Shown: positions 48,283-56,439 of the stretch, piece by piece
Layout of the letters: every line of letters begins with the position of its first letter
Numbering within the stretch: position 1 is the stretch's first letter
Assembly (NCBI GenBank): GCA_026004535.1
Contig: BPJI01000001.1
Coordinates: forward strand, 186,001 to 250,000
DNA from: Candidatus Parcubacteria bacterium
GTDB taxonomy: Bacteria; Patescibacteria; Paceibacteria; UBA6257; HR35
Length of the DNA stretch: 64,000 nucleotides
Direction: 5' to 3'
The notes under the pieces: generated by a model
What the model was told of the DNA's origin: nothing
The model's input: the letters and a program-made list of their open reading frames with translations, nothing else
Database searches by the model: none
Translations under genes and position numbers: made by a program

Positions 48283-49548
48283 ATGAAAGATAAAAAAATT
48301 CTAATTATAATTTCAGTTTTGAGTTTGTTTTTAGTGGCGTCGTTAATTTATGCTCAATCAGATAGCCAAAGTTTTTTTAAAAATCTGCTCGATTTATTAT
48401 TAAAAAATATCCAATCAGCAAAAACGACATCAACTCAAGAAACAAAACCATCATTCTTCTTAAATCCAGCGCCAACTGTTTTTGATTTAGAATCAGCTGT
48501 CACTCAAATTGCTGAAAAATCTTCGCCAGCTGTTGTTAGTATTGTTATCAGTAAATATATTCCAATTGTTGAGAGATATTATTTTAATCCATTTGAAGAA
48601 TTTGAATTACCTCCAGAATTAAGGCCATTTTTTCAATTTGAATTTCAAGTACCTCAATATCGGCAAAAAGGCTATGAAAAACAAAAAGTTGGAGGTGGTA
48701 CTGGTTTTATTGTTTCCAGTGATGGTTTGATAATAACTAATAAGCATGTTGTCTCTGATCCTAAGGCAGAATATACTGTTTATTTAAATGATGGAAGAAA
48801 ATTCAAGGCTGAAATTTTGGCTATCCATCCGACAGATGATTTAGCCTTAATTAAAATTAGGGCTAATAATTTATCAACTTTAGTCTTGGGTGATTCTGAT
48901 AAAGTTAAATTAGGGCAATTTGTAGTTGCTATTGGTAATGCTTTGGGTGAATTTCAAAATACTGTTAGTTTTGGCGTTGTTTCAGGTTTGCGAAGATCAA
49001 TTACTGCTTCTGATGAAAAAGGCAATGTTGAAAGACTAGAGGGTTTGATTCAAACCGATGCAGCCATTAATTTTGGTAATTCAGGTGGACCATTGATTAA
49101 TCTTAAAGGAGAAGTTATTGGAGTTAATACTGCCATTGCTAGCGGTGCTCAAAATATTGGATTTGCTATTCCGATTAATCGAGTCAAAAAAATGATTGAT
49201 GAGATAAAAACTAAAGGAAAAATTGAAGTACCATTTTTAGGAGTCTATTATTTATTAGTTAATGAAGAAGTTCAGAAAAAATTTAATCTACCAGTTGATT
49301 ACGGTGCTTATGTTTATCGCGAAGGACAGACTGCTATTATTCCTAATTCGCCAGCAGAACTTTATGGTTTAAGAGATAAAGATATTATTCTAGAATTAGA
49401 TGGTGAAAAAATAACGCCCCAAAATAGTTTAGGTCAAATAATAGTGAAAAAAAATGTTGGTCAAAAAGTTTTACTCAAAGTTTTAAGAAATAACCAAACC
49501 TTAAATATCTATGTCATCCTTGGTTCCTTACCAAAAAATCTTCAATAG
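48283..49548 (+). CDS. HtrA/DegP-type serine protease with PDZ domain
   Basis: 421 residues. An N-terminal signal anchor (KILIIISVLSLFLVASLIYA), a linker, then a trypsin-like domain with His155 (TNKHVVSD), Asp186 (DDLALIKI) and Ser267 (NFGNSGGPLIN): a complete triad. A PDZ domain (about 325-410; FLGVYYL...SPAELYGLRDKDIILELDG) follows. It acts outside the cytoplasmic membrane on misfolded or surface proteins. A Pro/Phe-rich insertion of about 40 residues (PFEEFELPPELRPFFQFEFQ) precedes the catalytic domain. The end overlaps the convergent gene by 35 bases. Confidence 0.95.
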   Translation: MKDKKILIIISVLSLFLVASLIYAQSDSQSFFKNLLDLLLKNIQSAKTTSTQETKPSFFLNPAPTVFDLESAVTQIAEKSSPAVVSIVISKYIPIVERYYFNPFEEFELPPELRPFFQFEFQVPQYRQKGYEKQKVGGGTGFIVSSDGLIITNKHVVSDPKAEYTVYLNDGRKFKAEILAIHPTDDLALIKIRANNLSTLVLGDSDKVKLGQFVVAIGNALGEFQNTVSFGVVSGLRRSITASDEKGNVERLEGLIQTDAAINFGNSGGPLINLKGEVIGVNTAIASGAQNIGFAIPINRVKKMIDEIKTKGKIEVPFLGVYYLLVNEEVQKKFNLPVDYGAYVYREGQTAIIPNSPAELYGLRDKDIILELDGEKITPQNSLGQIIVKKNVGQKVLLKVLRNNQTLNIYVILGSLPKNLQ

Positions 49549-50089
49549 TTAAAATATTTAAATTATAAAGAGCCTTTTCATATTCATGAAAAATAGTTAA
49601 ATACTCATCTTCAGTTAAATTGATTTCTTCATTATTTTTCAGTTTTTCTTCAATAATTGTTACGATTTTATAGGCTTTTTTAATTTCTTCTAAATTAGGC
49701 AAAAATTCAATTGAAACTTTATTTAATTTTTCTTCCAATTTATCAGTATAACCAAAAACAGTCAAGACAAAATCAAAAAAATTATTAATTTCAATTAAGG
49801 CTTTATTTTTATCCTGATAAAAAATTTTTTTAATTTCTTCAAAATTCTTTTTTGGATTTTTTAAAAATTCAAAATCTTTCAGGTTTTTAATTAATGTTTT
49901 CCAGTAATTAGTTTCATCTTTAGTCTCTTTTTCAATTTTTAACCAATAAAAAATCATTAAACCAGTGATTATTATTGAGAAGAAAAAGCCAAATGCTTTT
50001 AAAATTTCAACTGGTGTTTGGAATAAAAAGCGATTAATACCTTCAACCAATGAAAGAATTCTTCCAATTGTTAAATCAAAGATTGTCAT
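49514..50089 (-). CDS. Single-pass membrane protein of unknown function
   Basis: 191 residues, family not recognised. A hydrophobic helix at about 30-49 (AFGFFFSIIITGLMIFYWL), preceded by an amphipathic start (MTIFDLTIGRILSLVEGINRFL), is followed by a charged, mostly helical cytosolic-looking region of about 140 residues, with repeated Lys/Glu and Ile/Leu (coiled-coil propensity at 140-175). Overlaps the end of htrA tail to tail. Its upstream side is the gcgaac array. Confidence 0.65.
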   Translation of the reverse strand: MTIFDLTIGRILSLVEGINRFLFQTPVEILKAFGFFFSIIITGLMIFYWLKIEKETKDETNYWKTLIKNLKDFEFLKNPKKNFEEIKKIFYQDKNKALIEINNFFDFVLTVFGYTDKLEEKLNKVSIEFLPNLEEIKKAYKIVTIIEEKLKNNEEINLTEDEYLTIFHEYEKALYNLNILTIEDFLVRNQG

Positions 50090-50100
50090 CTTTTTAATTT

Positions 50101-50190
50101 TAACGCAAACAGATGCGAACTATACGCTAACTTAATACGAACAATATCATTGTTCGCGTCAATTCGCGTCAAGTTCGCGTTAATTTCGCG
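50101..50190. repeat. gcgaac head-to-head array beside gatA
   Basis: Left arm acgcaaacagatgcgaactatacgctaacttaatacgaac (50102-50142), a nine-base centre, then right arm gttcgcgtcaattcgcgtcaagttcgcgttaatttcgcg (50152-50190) with about ten-base periodicity. The right arm runs into gatA: its last codons (Ala-Lys-Leu-Thr-Arg-Thr-stop) are read from the repeat, so insertion has replaced the natural end of the protein. Confidence 0.8.
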
Positions 50191-51563
50191 ATCTCAATTT
50201 CTTTTAAAAATTTAAATAAGCTTTCTTCTTCAAATAAATTACCAATAATTTGAGCACCAACAGGCAAATTATTAACCCAACCAATATTAAAAGCTAAAGC
50301 TGGTAAATAGGCTAAATTAATTGGTACAGTAAAAATGTCTGATAAATACATTGACAGCGGATCAGTTGTTTTTTCGCCTAATTTAAATGGTAAAGTTGGC
50401 GAAGTCGGCATTAAAATTAAATCTACTTCTTTAAATGCTTTTTGGAAATCTTCATAAATAAATTTTCTTGTTTTTAAGGCTTTTAAGTAGTAAGCTTCAT
50501 AATAACCATGGGATAGGACAAAAGTGCCTAATAAAATTCTTCTTTTAACTTCCTGACCAAAACCAAGCTCTCTTGAGTTCAAATATTTTTCTAAAAGATG
50601 ATCGGTTTCATAACTTAGACCATAACGAATGCCATCATAACGAGCTAAGTTTGAACTTACTTCAGCAGTCATAATTAAATAATAAGTTGGTAGAGCATAG
50701 GGGAGAGATGGTAAAGATATTTTTTTAATTTCAAATTTTTCTTTTATTTTTTCTAAAAAATTTTCAAAAACATCTTTAACTTCTTTTTCAAGACCTAAAC
50801 TAAAAACTTCTTCAGGAACACCTATTTTTCTAATTTCTTTTATTTTTTCAACATAATTTTGTGAAGTACTATCTAATTCATCCTTACCGCGGGTAATTCT
50901 AAAAACTAAAATTAAATCATCCAAATCTTTAGCTAATGGTCCAATTTGATCCAAAGAAGAGGCCATAGCAATTAAACCATATCGAGAAATAGCTGAATAA
51001 GTTGGTTTTAAGCCATAAATACCGCAAAAACCAGCTGGTTGTCTAATTGAACCACCAGTATCAGAGCCTAAGGCAATTGGTACTAAACCAGCACCAACAA
51101 CTGCGGCCGAACCTCCGGATGACCCCCCAGGAACTCTCGTTTGATCAAAAGGATTTAGGGTTTGAAAAAAAGCAGAATTTTCAGTTGAAGAACCCATAGC
51201 AAATTCATCTAAATTTGTTTTGCCAACAATAATTGCACCTGATTGTTTTAGTTTTTTAATCACAGTTGCATCATAAACAGCAGTATAATTTTCTAAAATT
51301 TTAGAACCAGCAGTACATTTTATACCCTCAACTAAAATATTATCTTTAATCGCAATCGGAATTCCCCACAATGGCAAATTTCTATCTTTATTTTTTAATT
51401 CTTTAATAGTTTTATAAGCTAATTCTTCATTCAAAAACAAAAAACCTTTAATTTTTTTATCTTCCTCTTTTAAAAACTCAAAATAATGATGATAAAAATC
51501 TTCCAGATCTGTTTCAGTTAAAATGTTCCTGATATCTTTAATTGTTAAATTTTTAAAGTTCAT
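50169..51563 (-). CDS. gatA: Glutamyl-/aspartyl-tRNA amidotransferase subunit A
   Basis: 464 residues, slightly short of the usual about 485. Amidase signature: GIPIAIKDNILVEG with the catalytic Lys, PGGSSGGSAAVVGAGLVPIALGSDTGGSIRQPAGFCGIYG with the Ser-cisSer pair, and LDQIGPLAKDLDD. It provides ammonia from glutamine to convert Glu-tRNA(Gln) to Gln-tRNA(Gln), although a tRNA-Gln gene is present here and B/C subunits are not in the window. The C-terminus (EIEIAKLTRT) is repeat-derived. It overlaps trxB as ATGA. Confidence 0.95.
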   Translation of the reverse strand: MNFKNLTIKDIRNILTETDLEDFYHHYFEFLKEEDKKIKGFLFLNEELAYKTIKELKNKDRNLPLWGIPIAIKDNILVEGIKCTAGSKILENYTAVYDATVIKKLKQSGAIIVGKTNLDEFAMGSSTENSAFFQTLNPFDQTRVPGGSSGGSAAVVGAGLVPIALGSDTGGSIRQPAGFCGIYGLKPTYSAISRYGLIAMASSLDQIGPLAKDLDDLILVFRITRGKDELDSTSQNYVEKIKEIRKIGVPEEVFSLGLEKEVKDVFENFLEKIKEKFEIKKISLPSLPYALPTYYLIMTAEVSSNLARYDGIRYGLSYETDHLLEKYLNSRELGFGQEVKRRILLGTFVLSHGYYEAYYLKALKTRKFIYEDFQKAFKEVDLILMPTSPTLPFKLGEKTTDPLSMYLSDIFTVPINLAYLPALAFNIGWVNNLPVGAQIIGNLFEEESLFKFLKEIEIAKLTRT

Positions 51564-52480
51564 TTATTACTATTTAAAAATTTATTTACTTCTAAGGCAG
51601 CAATGATTCCTTGACCAACAGCAATGCCAATTTGTTTATGAGGAATATTAGTTACATCACCAGCAGCAAAAACCCCAGGCATATTTGTTTGACATAATTG
51701 ATTAATAACAATTTCACCGTATTCATTTTTTATGCCCCAATTATCAGGTACGAAATCAGTATTTGCTTTTAAACCAATATGAATAAAAACTCCGTCAACT
51801 TTTAAATCTTTAATTTTGCCACTGATTTTATCTAAATATTTTAAACCTTTAACAAATTCATCGCCATAAATTTCTTGGGTTAGAGCATTATAAATAATTT
51901 CAACATTTGATTGTCTTTTTAATTCTTCAATTAAAACTTTGTCTCCTTTCATTTCTGGATTTTTATTAATGATATAAACTTTTTGACAAATTCTTGAGCC
52001 CATAATTCCTCCTTCATTAGCAGAATTTCCTCCGCCAATTATTGCCACAACTTTATTGCGAAATAATGGAAGATCGCAAACATAACAGTAACTTAAACCC
52101 TTATGATAAAATTTTTCTTCACCAGGAATATTTAATTTTTTCGGGCTTGAACCAGTGGCAATAATTATTGTTTTCGTTAAATACTCGTTTTTATTAGTTT
52201 TAACTTTAAAGATATTATTTTCTTTCTCCAGGGCAATAACTTTTTCATTAATTGGTGCAATTCCATATTTTTCCATATGTTCTTTAAATCTTTGTGTTAG
52301 TTCAACTCCATTTGTTTCAGGAAAGCCAGGATAATTTTCAACGATGCCTGAAAGTGCCATCTCTCCACCAATATCTTTAGCAATAATTAAAAAATTTCTG
52401 TTTTGTCTTTCTAAATAAATAGCGGCTGAAATACCAGCAGCCGAGGCACCAATAATAATTGAATCATAAATATTATTCAT
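51560..52480 (-). CDS. trxB: Thioredoxin reductase-like FAD/NAD(P) oxidoreductase
   Basis: 306 residues. FAD-binding IIGASAAGISAAIYLERQN, redox motif CYVC (SYCYVCDLPLF; usually CATC), NAD(P)-binding IGGGNSANEGGIMGS, and the C-terminal AAGDVTNIPHKQIGIAVGQG. It would pass electrons to a thioredoxin or glutaredoxin-like protein, most simply its neighbour, with which it overlaps by four bases. The inner pair Y-V between the cysteines is unusual. Confidence 0.92.
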   Translation of the reverse strand: MNNIYDSIIIGASAAGISAAIYLERQNRNFLIIAKDIGGEMALSGIVENYPGFPETNGVELTQRFKEHMEKYGIAPINEKVIALEKENNIFKVKTNKNEYLTKTIIIATGSSPKKLNIPGEEKFYHKGLSYCYVCDLPLFRNKVVAIIGGGNSANEGGIMGSRICQKVYIINKNPEMKGDKVLIEELKRQSNVEIIYNALTQEIYGDEFVKGLKYLDKISGKIKDLKVDGVFIHIGLKANTDFVPDNWGIKNEYGEIVINQLCQTNMPGVFAAGDVTNIPHKQIGIAVGQGIIAALEVNKFLNSNK

Positions 52481-52707
52481 CTTAAAGCTTCCATAATTTC
52501 TTCAGGTGAAAAACCAATAATAATTTTGCCTTCAATGTCAATAACTGGAACGCCATATTGCCCTGATTTTTCTACCATTTCATTTGCCCACTCGTTATTT
52601 GTCTCAACATTTCTTTCCTCATATTCATAGCCCTGCTTTTTAAGGAATTCTTTTGTTGCTTGACACCAAGGACAATGGGTTGTTGTATAAATAATTATTT
52701 TTTTCAT
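52477..52707 (-). CDS. Glutaredoxin-family protein
   Basis: 76 residues. Thioredoxin fold with CPWC at Cys12-Cys15 (TTTHCPWCQATKEFL), and the GVPVIDIEGKIIIGFSPEEI segment containing the cis-Pro. The size is that of NrdH/glutaredoxin-like proteins. It overlaps trxB and the DsbA-like gene by four bases each, suggesting a reductase relay: trxB product, this protein, then targets such as nrdJ. Confidence 0.92.
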   Translation of the reverse strand: MKKIIIYTTTHCPWCQATKEFLKKQGYEYEERNVETNNEWANEMVEKSGQYGVPVIDIEGKIIIGFSPEEIMEALR

Positions 52708-53345
52708 TTTAAAAGCTTGTTAAGGGTCGACTGAATTTGAGGAATATTTACGCCCTCAATTTTTTGACCATTAATAAAGAATGTTGGCGTACCCTGAACA
52801 CCGATGCTAATACCGTATTGAGTGTCATTTTGAACATCTTGAACATATTTATTATCATTTAAACATCTTTCAAAAGATGTTAGATCTAAGTTTAGTTCTT
52901 GAGCTAATTTAATTAAAATTTCCTTTTTAGCTATTTCTTCGCCAGTCATAAATTTTTTAAACGCCTCTTTGTTAAATTCCCAATATTTATTTTGTTCATT
53001 AGCACAACGAGAAGCATTGTGAATAATTGTTGCTTGAGGATGAACAACAAAATCTCGAAAATATAAAACAACTTTTCCTTGTTGGATTAATGGTTCTAAT
53101 TGAGGATAAAGTTCTAAAACCGCTCGACCGCAGAATGGGCAGAGAAAATCACCGAATTCAATAATTTTAATTGGTGCTTGAGGATTACCTAATGGTGGTA
53201 AATTGCCTGAGTTTATTTCTTGAACAGATGTTGTTGGAACCGAAGGCAATTGAACTTTCGGACCTTTAGTTAGCAAAAAATAACCAGCGACAATAATTAA
53301 AGTTACAATAATAACTGTTGGTAAATATCTATTTAAATTACTCAT
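52704..53345 (-). CDS. Membrane-anchored DsbA/DsbG-like thiol oxidoreductase
   Basis: 213 residues. One N-terminal transmembrane helix (YLPTVIIVTLIIVAGYFLL) then a thioredoxin-like domain with CPFC (EFGDFLCPFCGRAVLELYP) and cis-Pro in GVQGTPTFFINGQKI, with an inserted helical region carrying a further Cys pair (ASRCANEQN and FERCLNDN). It probably forms or isomerises disulphides outside the membrane, for example in the Cys-containing pilins and surface proteins of this window. First gene of the four-gene operon. Confidence 0.92.
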   Translation of the reverse strand: MSNLNRYLPTVIIVTLIIVAGYFLLTKGPKVQLPSVPTTSVQEINSGNLPPLGNPQAPIKIIEFGDFLCPFCGRAVLELYPQLEPLIQQGKVVLYFRDFVVHPQATIIHNASRCANEQNKYWEFNKEAFKKFMTGEEIAKKEILIKLAQELNLDLTSFERCLNDNKYVQDVQNDTQYGISIGVQGTPTFFINGQKIEGVNIPQIQSTLNKLLK

Positions 53346-53384
53346 GATTAAAAATTTTTTAATCTCGACAAGTTTATTATAACA

Positions 53385-53390
53385 TATAAT
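53385..53390 (+). promoter_or_regulatory. -10 box of lepA, leaderless
   Basis: TATAAT six bases before the lepA ATG at 53397, so transcription would start at or just before the A of the start codon. Confidence 0.6.
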
Positions 53391-53396
53391 TTATTT

Positions 53397-55280
53397 ATGA
53401 GAGAAAAAATAAGAAATTTTGCCATAATTGCTCATATTGATCATGGTAAATCAACTTTAGCTGATAGATTTTTGGAAATTACTGGAACTGTAAGTAAAGA
53501 TAAATTAGTGCCTCAATATTTAGATAGACTTTCTTTGGAAAGGGAAAAGGGAATAACAATAAAGATGCAGCCAGTAACAATGGAATATCAAGGCTATATT
53601 TTGAATTTAATTGATACTCCTGGTCATATTGATTTTAATTATGAAGTTTCAAGAGCCTTAGCCGCAGTTGAAGGAGTAATTTTACTCATTGATGGAACTC
53701 AAGGTGTTCAAGCCCAGACAATTCATAATTTAGAATTAGCAAAAAAACAAAATTTAGTTATTATTCCTGCGATTAATAAAATTGATTTAGAAATTCACAA
53801 TTTAGATGATCTACTTGAAGATATTTATAGATTAACAGGCGAAAGAGAGGTATATTTAATTTCGGCTAAATTAGGAACAGGAGCCGAGGAATTATTAAAA
53901 GCAGTAATTGAAAAAATTCCTTTCCCAAACGGTTGTGAAAATTACCCAGATATAAACCAGATAAAATTACCCGGATATAAACCAGATAAAATTAGTTATC
54001 AGGGCGATAATATATCCGGTTCTCATCCGGGTAATACATCCGGTCAACATCTGGGTAATATAGCAGGCAAAGCATTAGTTTTTGATTCTCATTTTGATTC
54101 TTATAAAGGAATAATTGCCCATGTTAGAATTTTTGAGGGTGAATTTAGAAAATTTCAGGAAGCTTATCTAAGGCAAGCAAAATATAAATTTAAGATTCTA
54201 GAAGTTGGAATTTTTAAACCAGAACTCGAAGAAAAGGAAAAATTAGAATCAGGAATGATTGGTTATCTGGCTACTGGGATTAAAGATCCGGGAATTTTAA
54301 AAATTGGTGAGACAATAACTTTTGATTTAGATACCGAACCACTTTCTGGTTATCAGGAACCAAAACCAGTTGTTTTTGCTTCTGTTTTCCCTTCAACTAA
54401 TATTAGTTTTGAAAATTTTGAAAATAGTTTAAAGAAATTTCAATTACAAGATCCTTCAATCTATTTAGAAAAGACAAACTCGCCATTTTTGGGCAAAGGC
54501 TATAATGTTGGAGCAATGGGGCTACTTCATTTAGAAATTTTTGAACAAAGATTAAAAAGAGAATTCCAAACTGATATTATTTTAACTTTACCTTCAATTA
54601 GATATAAAGCAGTTTTAAAAAATAATCAAGAAGTTTTTATTATTAATCCAAATGAAATTGATTTAGCCCAAGTTTTATATTTTGAAGAACCATTTATTGA
54701 AGTTGAAATATTTACGCCAATAACTTACAGTGAAAATATTTTTAGTTTAATTAGAAATTCAAGAGGAATAATAAAAAATCAAGTAGTTGAAGGAAGTTTT
54801 TTAAAAATTGTTACTGAAATGCCCTTAGAGGAATTAATTTCGGGATTTTATGATGAATTAAAATCAGTTTCTTCTGGTTATGCTTCATTAAGATGGCAAT
54901 TTTTGGATTACCGAAAATCTGATTTAGTTAAATTAGATATTTTAATTGCTGAACAAACGGAGTCAAGCCTTTCAAGGATTATTCATCGAGATAAGGCTGA
55001 AAAAATTGGCAGAAAAATTCTTTTAGAATTAAAAGAAAATTTGCCCCGAGAAGAATTTGCGATTAAATTACAAGCAGCAATTAATAATCGAATCATTGCC
55101 CGAGAAACTATTCCTGCTTTAAGAAAGGATGTTGCTGGTTGGCTTTACGGTGGTGATCGAACAAGAAAAATGAAATTATGGCAAAAACAAAAAGAAGGTA
55201 AGAAAAAATTACAAGAATTAGGCAAGGGTAAAGTAAAAATTCCTAATGATGTTTTATTAAAAATTTTAAAAGTTCGATGA
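53397..55280 (+). CDS. lepA: Elongation factor 4 (LepA) with in-frame repeat insertion
   Basis: 627 residues against about 600 usually. GTPase motifs AHIDHGKST, DTPGHIDF and NKID are intact; domain II (ALVFDSHFDSYKG onward), the EF-G-like domains, and the LepA-specific C-terminal domain (DYRKSDLVKLDILI, RDKAEKIGRKILLELKENLPREEF, AAINNRIIARETI, RKDVAGWLYGGDRTRKMKLW) are all present. Residues 182-224, exactly between the G domain and domain II, are translated from a CCGGAT array and have no counterpart in the family. It overlaps dtd as ATGA. EF4 back-translocates or rescues stalled ribosomes. Confidence 0.96.
   Translation: MREKIRNFAIIAHIDHGKSTLADRFLEITGTVSKDKLVPQYLDRLSLEREKGITIKMQPVTMEYQGYILNLIDTPGHIDFNYEVSRALAAVEGVILLIDGTQGVQAQTIHNLELAKKQNLVIIPAINKIDLEIHNLDDLLEDIYRLTGEREVYLISAKLGTGAEELLKAVIEKIPFPNGCENYPDINQIKLPGYKPDKISYQGDNISGSHPGNTSGQHLGNIAGKALVFDSHFDSYKGIIAHVRIFEGEFRKFQEAYLRQAKYKFKILEVGIFKPELEEKEKLESGMIGYLATGIKDPGILKIGETITFDLDTEPLSGYQEPKPVVFASVFPSTNISFENFENSLKKFQLQDPSIYLEKTNSPFLGKGYNVGAMGLLHLEIFEQRLKREFQTDIILTLPSIRYKAVLKNNQEVFIINPNEIDLAQVLYFEEPFIEVEIFTPITYSENIFSLIRNSRGIIKNQVVEGSFLKIVTEMPLEELISGFYDELKSVSSGYASLRWQFLDYRKSDLVKLDILIAEQTESSLSRIIHRDKAEKIGRKILLELKENLPREEFAIKLQAAINNRIIARETIPALRKDVAGWLYGGDRTRKMKLWQKQKEGKKKLQELGKGKVKIPNDVLLKILKVR
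53940..54068. repeat. CCGGAT array G inside lepA
   Basis: Two left-arm units (acccagatataaaccagat, acccggatataaaccagat), a centre (aaaattagttatcagggcgataatat), two right-arm units (atccggttctcatccgggta, atccggtcaacatctgggta). From the first ACCC to the last GGGTA (53944-54057) it is 114 bases, a multiple of three, and open throughout. The left arm uses only CCAGAT variants in place of CCGGAT in three of four half-units. Confidence 0.92.
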
Positions 55281-56356
55281 AGCTTTTAATCCAAAAAGTA
55301 AAAGATGTAAGAATAGATGATAAAGATTACCCGGATAAGGACCAGATAGAGTCACCCGGATTTAAACCGGATATGATTAACTACCCGGATAATAACCGGA
55401 TAGAACTATCCGGATTTGAACCGGATAAAGTTAATCATCTACAAGATGAGAAACAAATAAAACTAATTTTGAGTGATTTAACAAATAAAATCATAGGTAT
55501 TTTATTTAAAGTACATAATATATTAGGTCCAAGCTTTAAAGAAGTACAATATAAAAAAGCAATAGAGGACGTTCTATTAAAGGAAAACATAGATTTCAAA
55601 AAAGAAATCTCTGTCCATATAGATTTTAAATCATTTAAATTAAAAGATTTAAGAATTGATTTTATCATCGAAAATAAATTAATATTGGAAGTCAAGTCTA
55701 AGCCGTTTCTTACAAAAGAAGATATGAGACAAACTTTAAGATATTTAAAAGTTACAGATCTACCCCTAGCCATATTAGTCAATTTCAGAAGAAAAAAGTT
55801 AGAATACAAAAGAATAATAAATCCTGAAGTAATAGATAAATATAGCCCATCCGGTGAAAATCAGGGTAACCAATCTGGTAAACATCCGGGTAATAACATA
55901 TCCGGTAATCATCCGGGTAATATATCCGGTTTTCATCCGTGTAATAACATATCCGGTTCTCATCCGGGTAAAATATCCGATAAATATCCGGGTAATAATT
56001 TATTATTAATTTATGTTGGGATTGAAAAAGGAGATGAAAATAAAAATTTAGAAGAAATTGTTAATTATTTAGAAAATTTACAAATTATTGATGAAAATGG
56101 TAAATTTGCAAAAACAATGAAAGAAACAAAGCCTGTTTTTGTTTTTATTTCTAATATAACTTTATTAGCTGGGTTTGAAAAGGGAAGAATAAATTTTAAT
56201 CGAGCTTTAGAACCAAAATTAGCCAAAGAAATTTTCAAAAAATTAATCCAGGTTTTTAAAAATAAAGGTTATCAAGTTTTTTCTAAAGAATTCGGCAGTT
56301 ATTTAGAGATTACCTCCACTAATGTTGGTCCAATAAACTTTTATCTTCAAATTTAA
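55277..56356 (+). CDS. dtd: D-aminoacyl-tRNA deacylase interrupted in frame by a repeat-flanked GxxExxY nuclease
   Basis: 359 residues. Residues 1-16 (MKLLIQKVKDVRIDDK) and 242-359 are a D-Tyr-tRNA deacylase: LLLIYVGIEKGDE, ISNITLLAGFEKG (position of the SQFTL motif; Thr295 kept but the motif altered), RALEPKLAKEIF, and the closing NVGPINFYL for the NxGPxT motif. Between them are a left CCGGAT array (18-51), a GxxExxY domain (about 55-185; GPSFKEVQY at 84-92, nuclease residues Asp128, Glu138 and Lys140 in RIDF and LEVK) and a right array (191-241). All is one frame without a stop. Whether the product is spliced, cleaved, or acts as a tripartite protein is unknown; dtd alone would be about 135-145 residues. 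Confidence 0.9.
   Translation: MKLLIQKVKDVRIDDKDYPDKDQIESPGFKPDMINYPDNNRIELSGFEPDKVNHLQDEKQIKLILSDLTNKIIGILFKVHNILGPSFKEVQYKKAIEDVLLKENIDFKKEISVHIDFKSFKLKDLRIDFIIENKLILEVKSKPFLTKEDMRQTLRYLKVTDLPLAILVNFRRKKLEYKRIINPEVIDKYSPSGENQGNQSGKHPGNNISGNHPGNISGFHPCNNISGSHPGKISDKYPGNNLLLIYVGIEKGDENKNLEEIVNYLENLQIIDENGKFAKTMKETKPVFVFISNITLLAGFEKGRINFNRALEPKLAKEIFKKLIQVFKNKGYQVFSKEFGSYLEITSTNVGPINFYLQI
55329..55994 (+). mobile_element. Candidate mobile element: GxxExxY nuclease between inverted CCGGAT arrays, inserted in dtd
   Basis: Left arm of four units (55329-55427; ACCCGGAT-N4-ACC(A/G)GAT), nuclease coding part (about 55430-55845), right arm of six units (55848-55994). The length from the first ACCC to the last GGGTA is 666 bases, a multiple of three. 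The arms are the same repeats as in lepA 1.3 kb upstream and in the intergenic arrays A-F. GxxExxY proteins belong to the PDDEXK_3 group and have no established biological role. That a nuclease of the restriction fold is carried between inverted repeats suggests self-mobilisation or homing; this is inference. No target-site duplication could be identified. Confidence 0.75.
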
Positions 56357-56381
56357 AACACACGATGTCTTATTAATTTTT

Positions 56382-56415
56382 TTCATTATTCATTGCTATA
56401 ACAGAAAATAATGAA
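56382..56415 (+). promoter_or_regulatory. Hairpin in the leader of the ABC-F gene
   Basis: ttcattatt (56382-56390) pairs with aataatgaa (56407-56415) around a 16-base loop, ending 24 bases before the ATG at 56440. ABC-F genes are often controlled by leader attenuation; no leader peptide was identified here. Confidence 0.35.
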
Positions 56416-56439
56416 AATGACTGACATAGCAGTTGGTAA

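Noticed and set aside
55277..56356. dtd insertion as a classical intein
   Set aside because: No Cys/Ser at the start, no His-Asn at the end and no Hint or LAGLIDADG motifs; the insert is repeats plus a GxxExxY domain.
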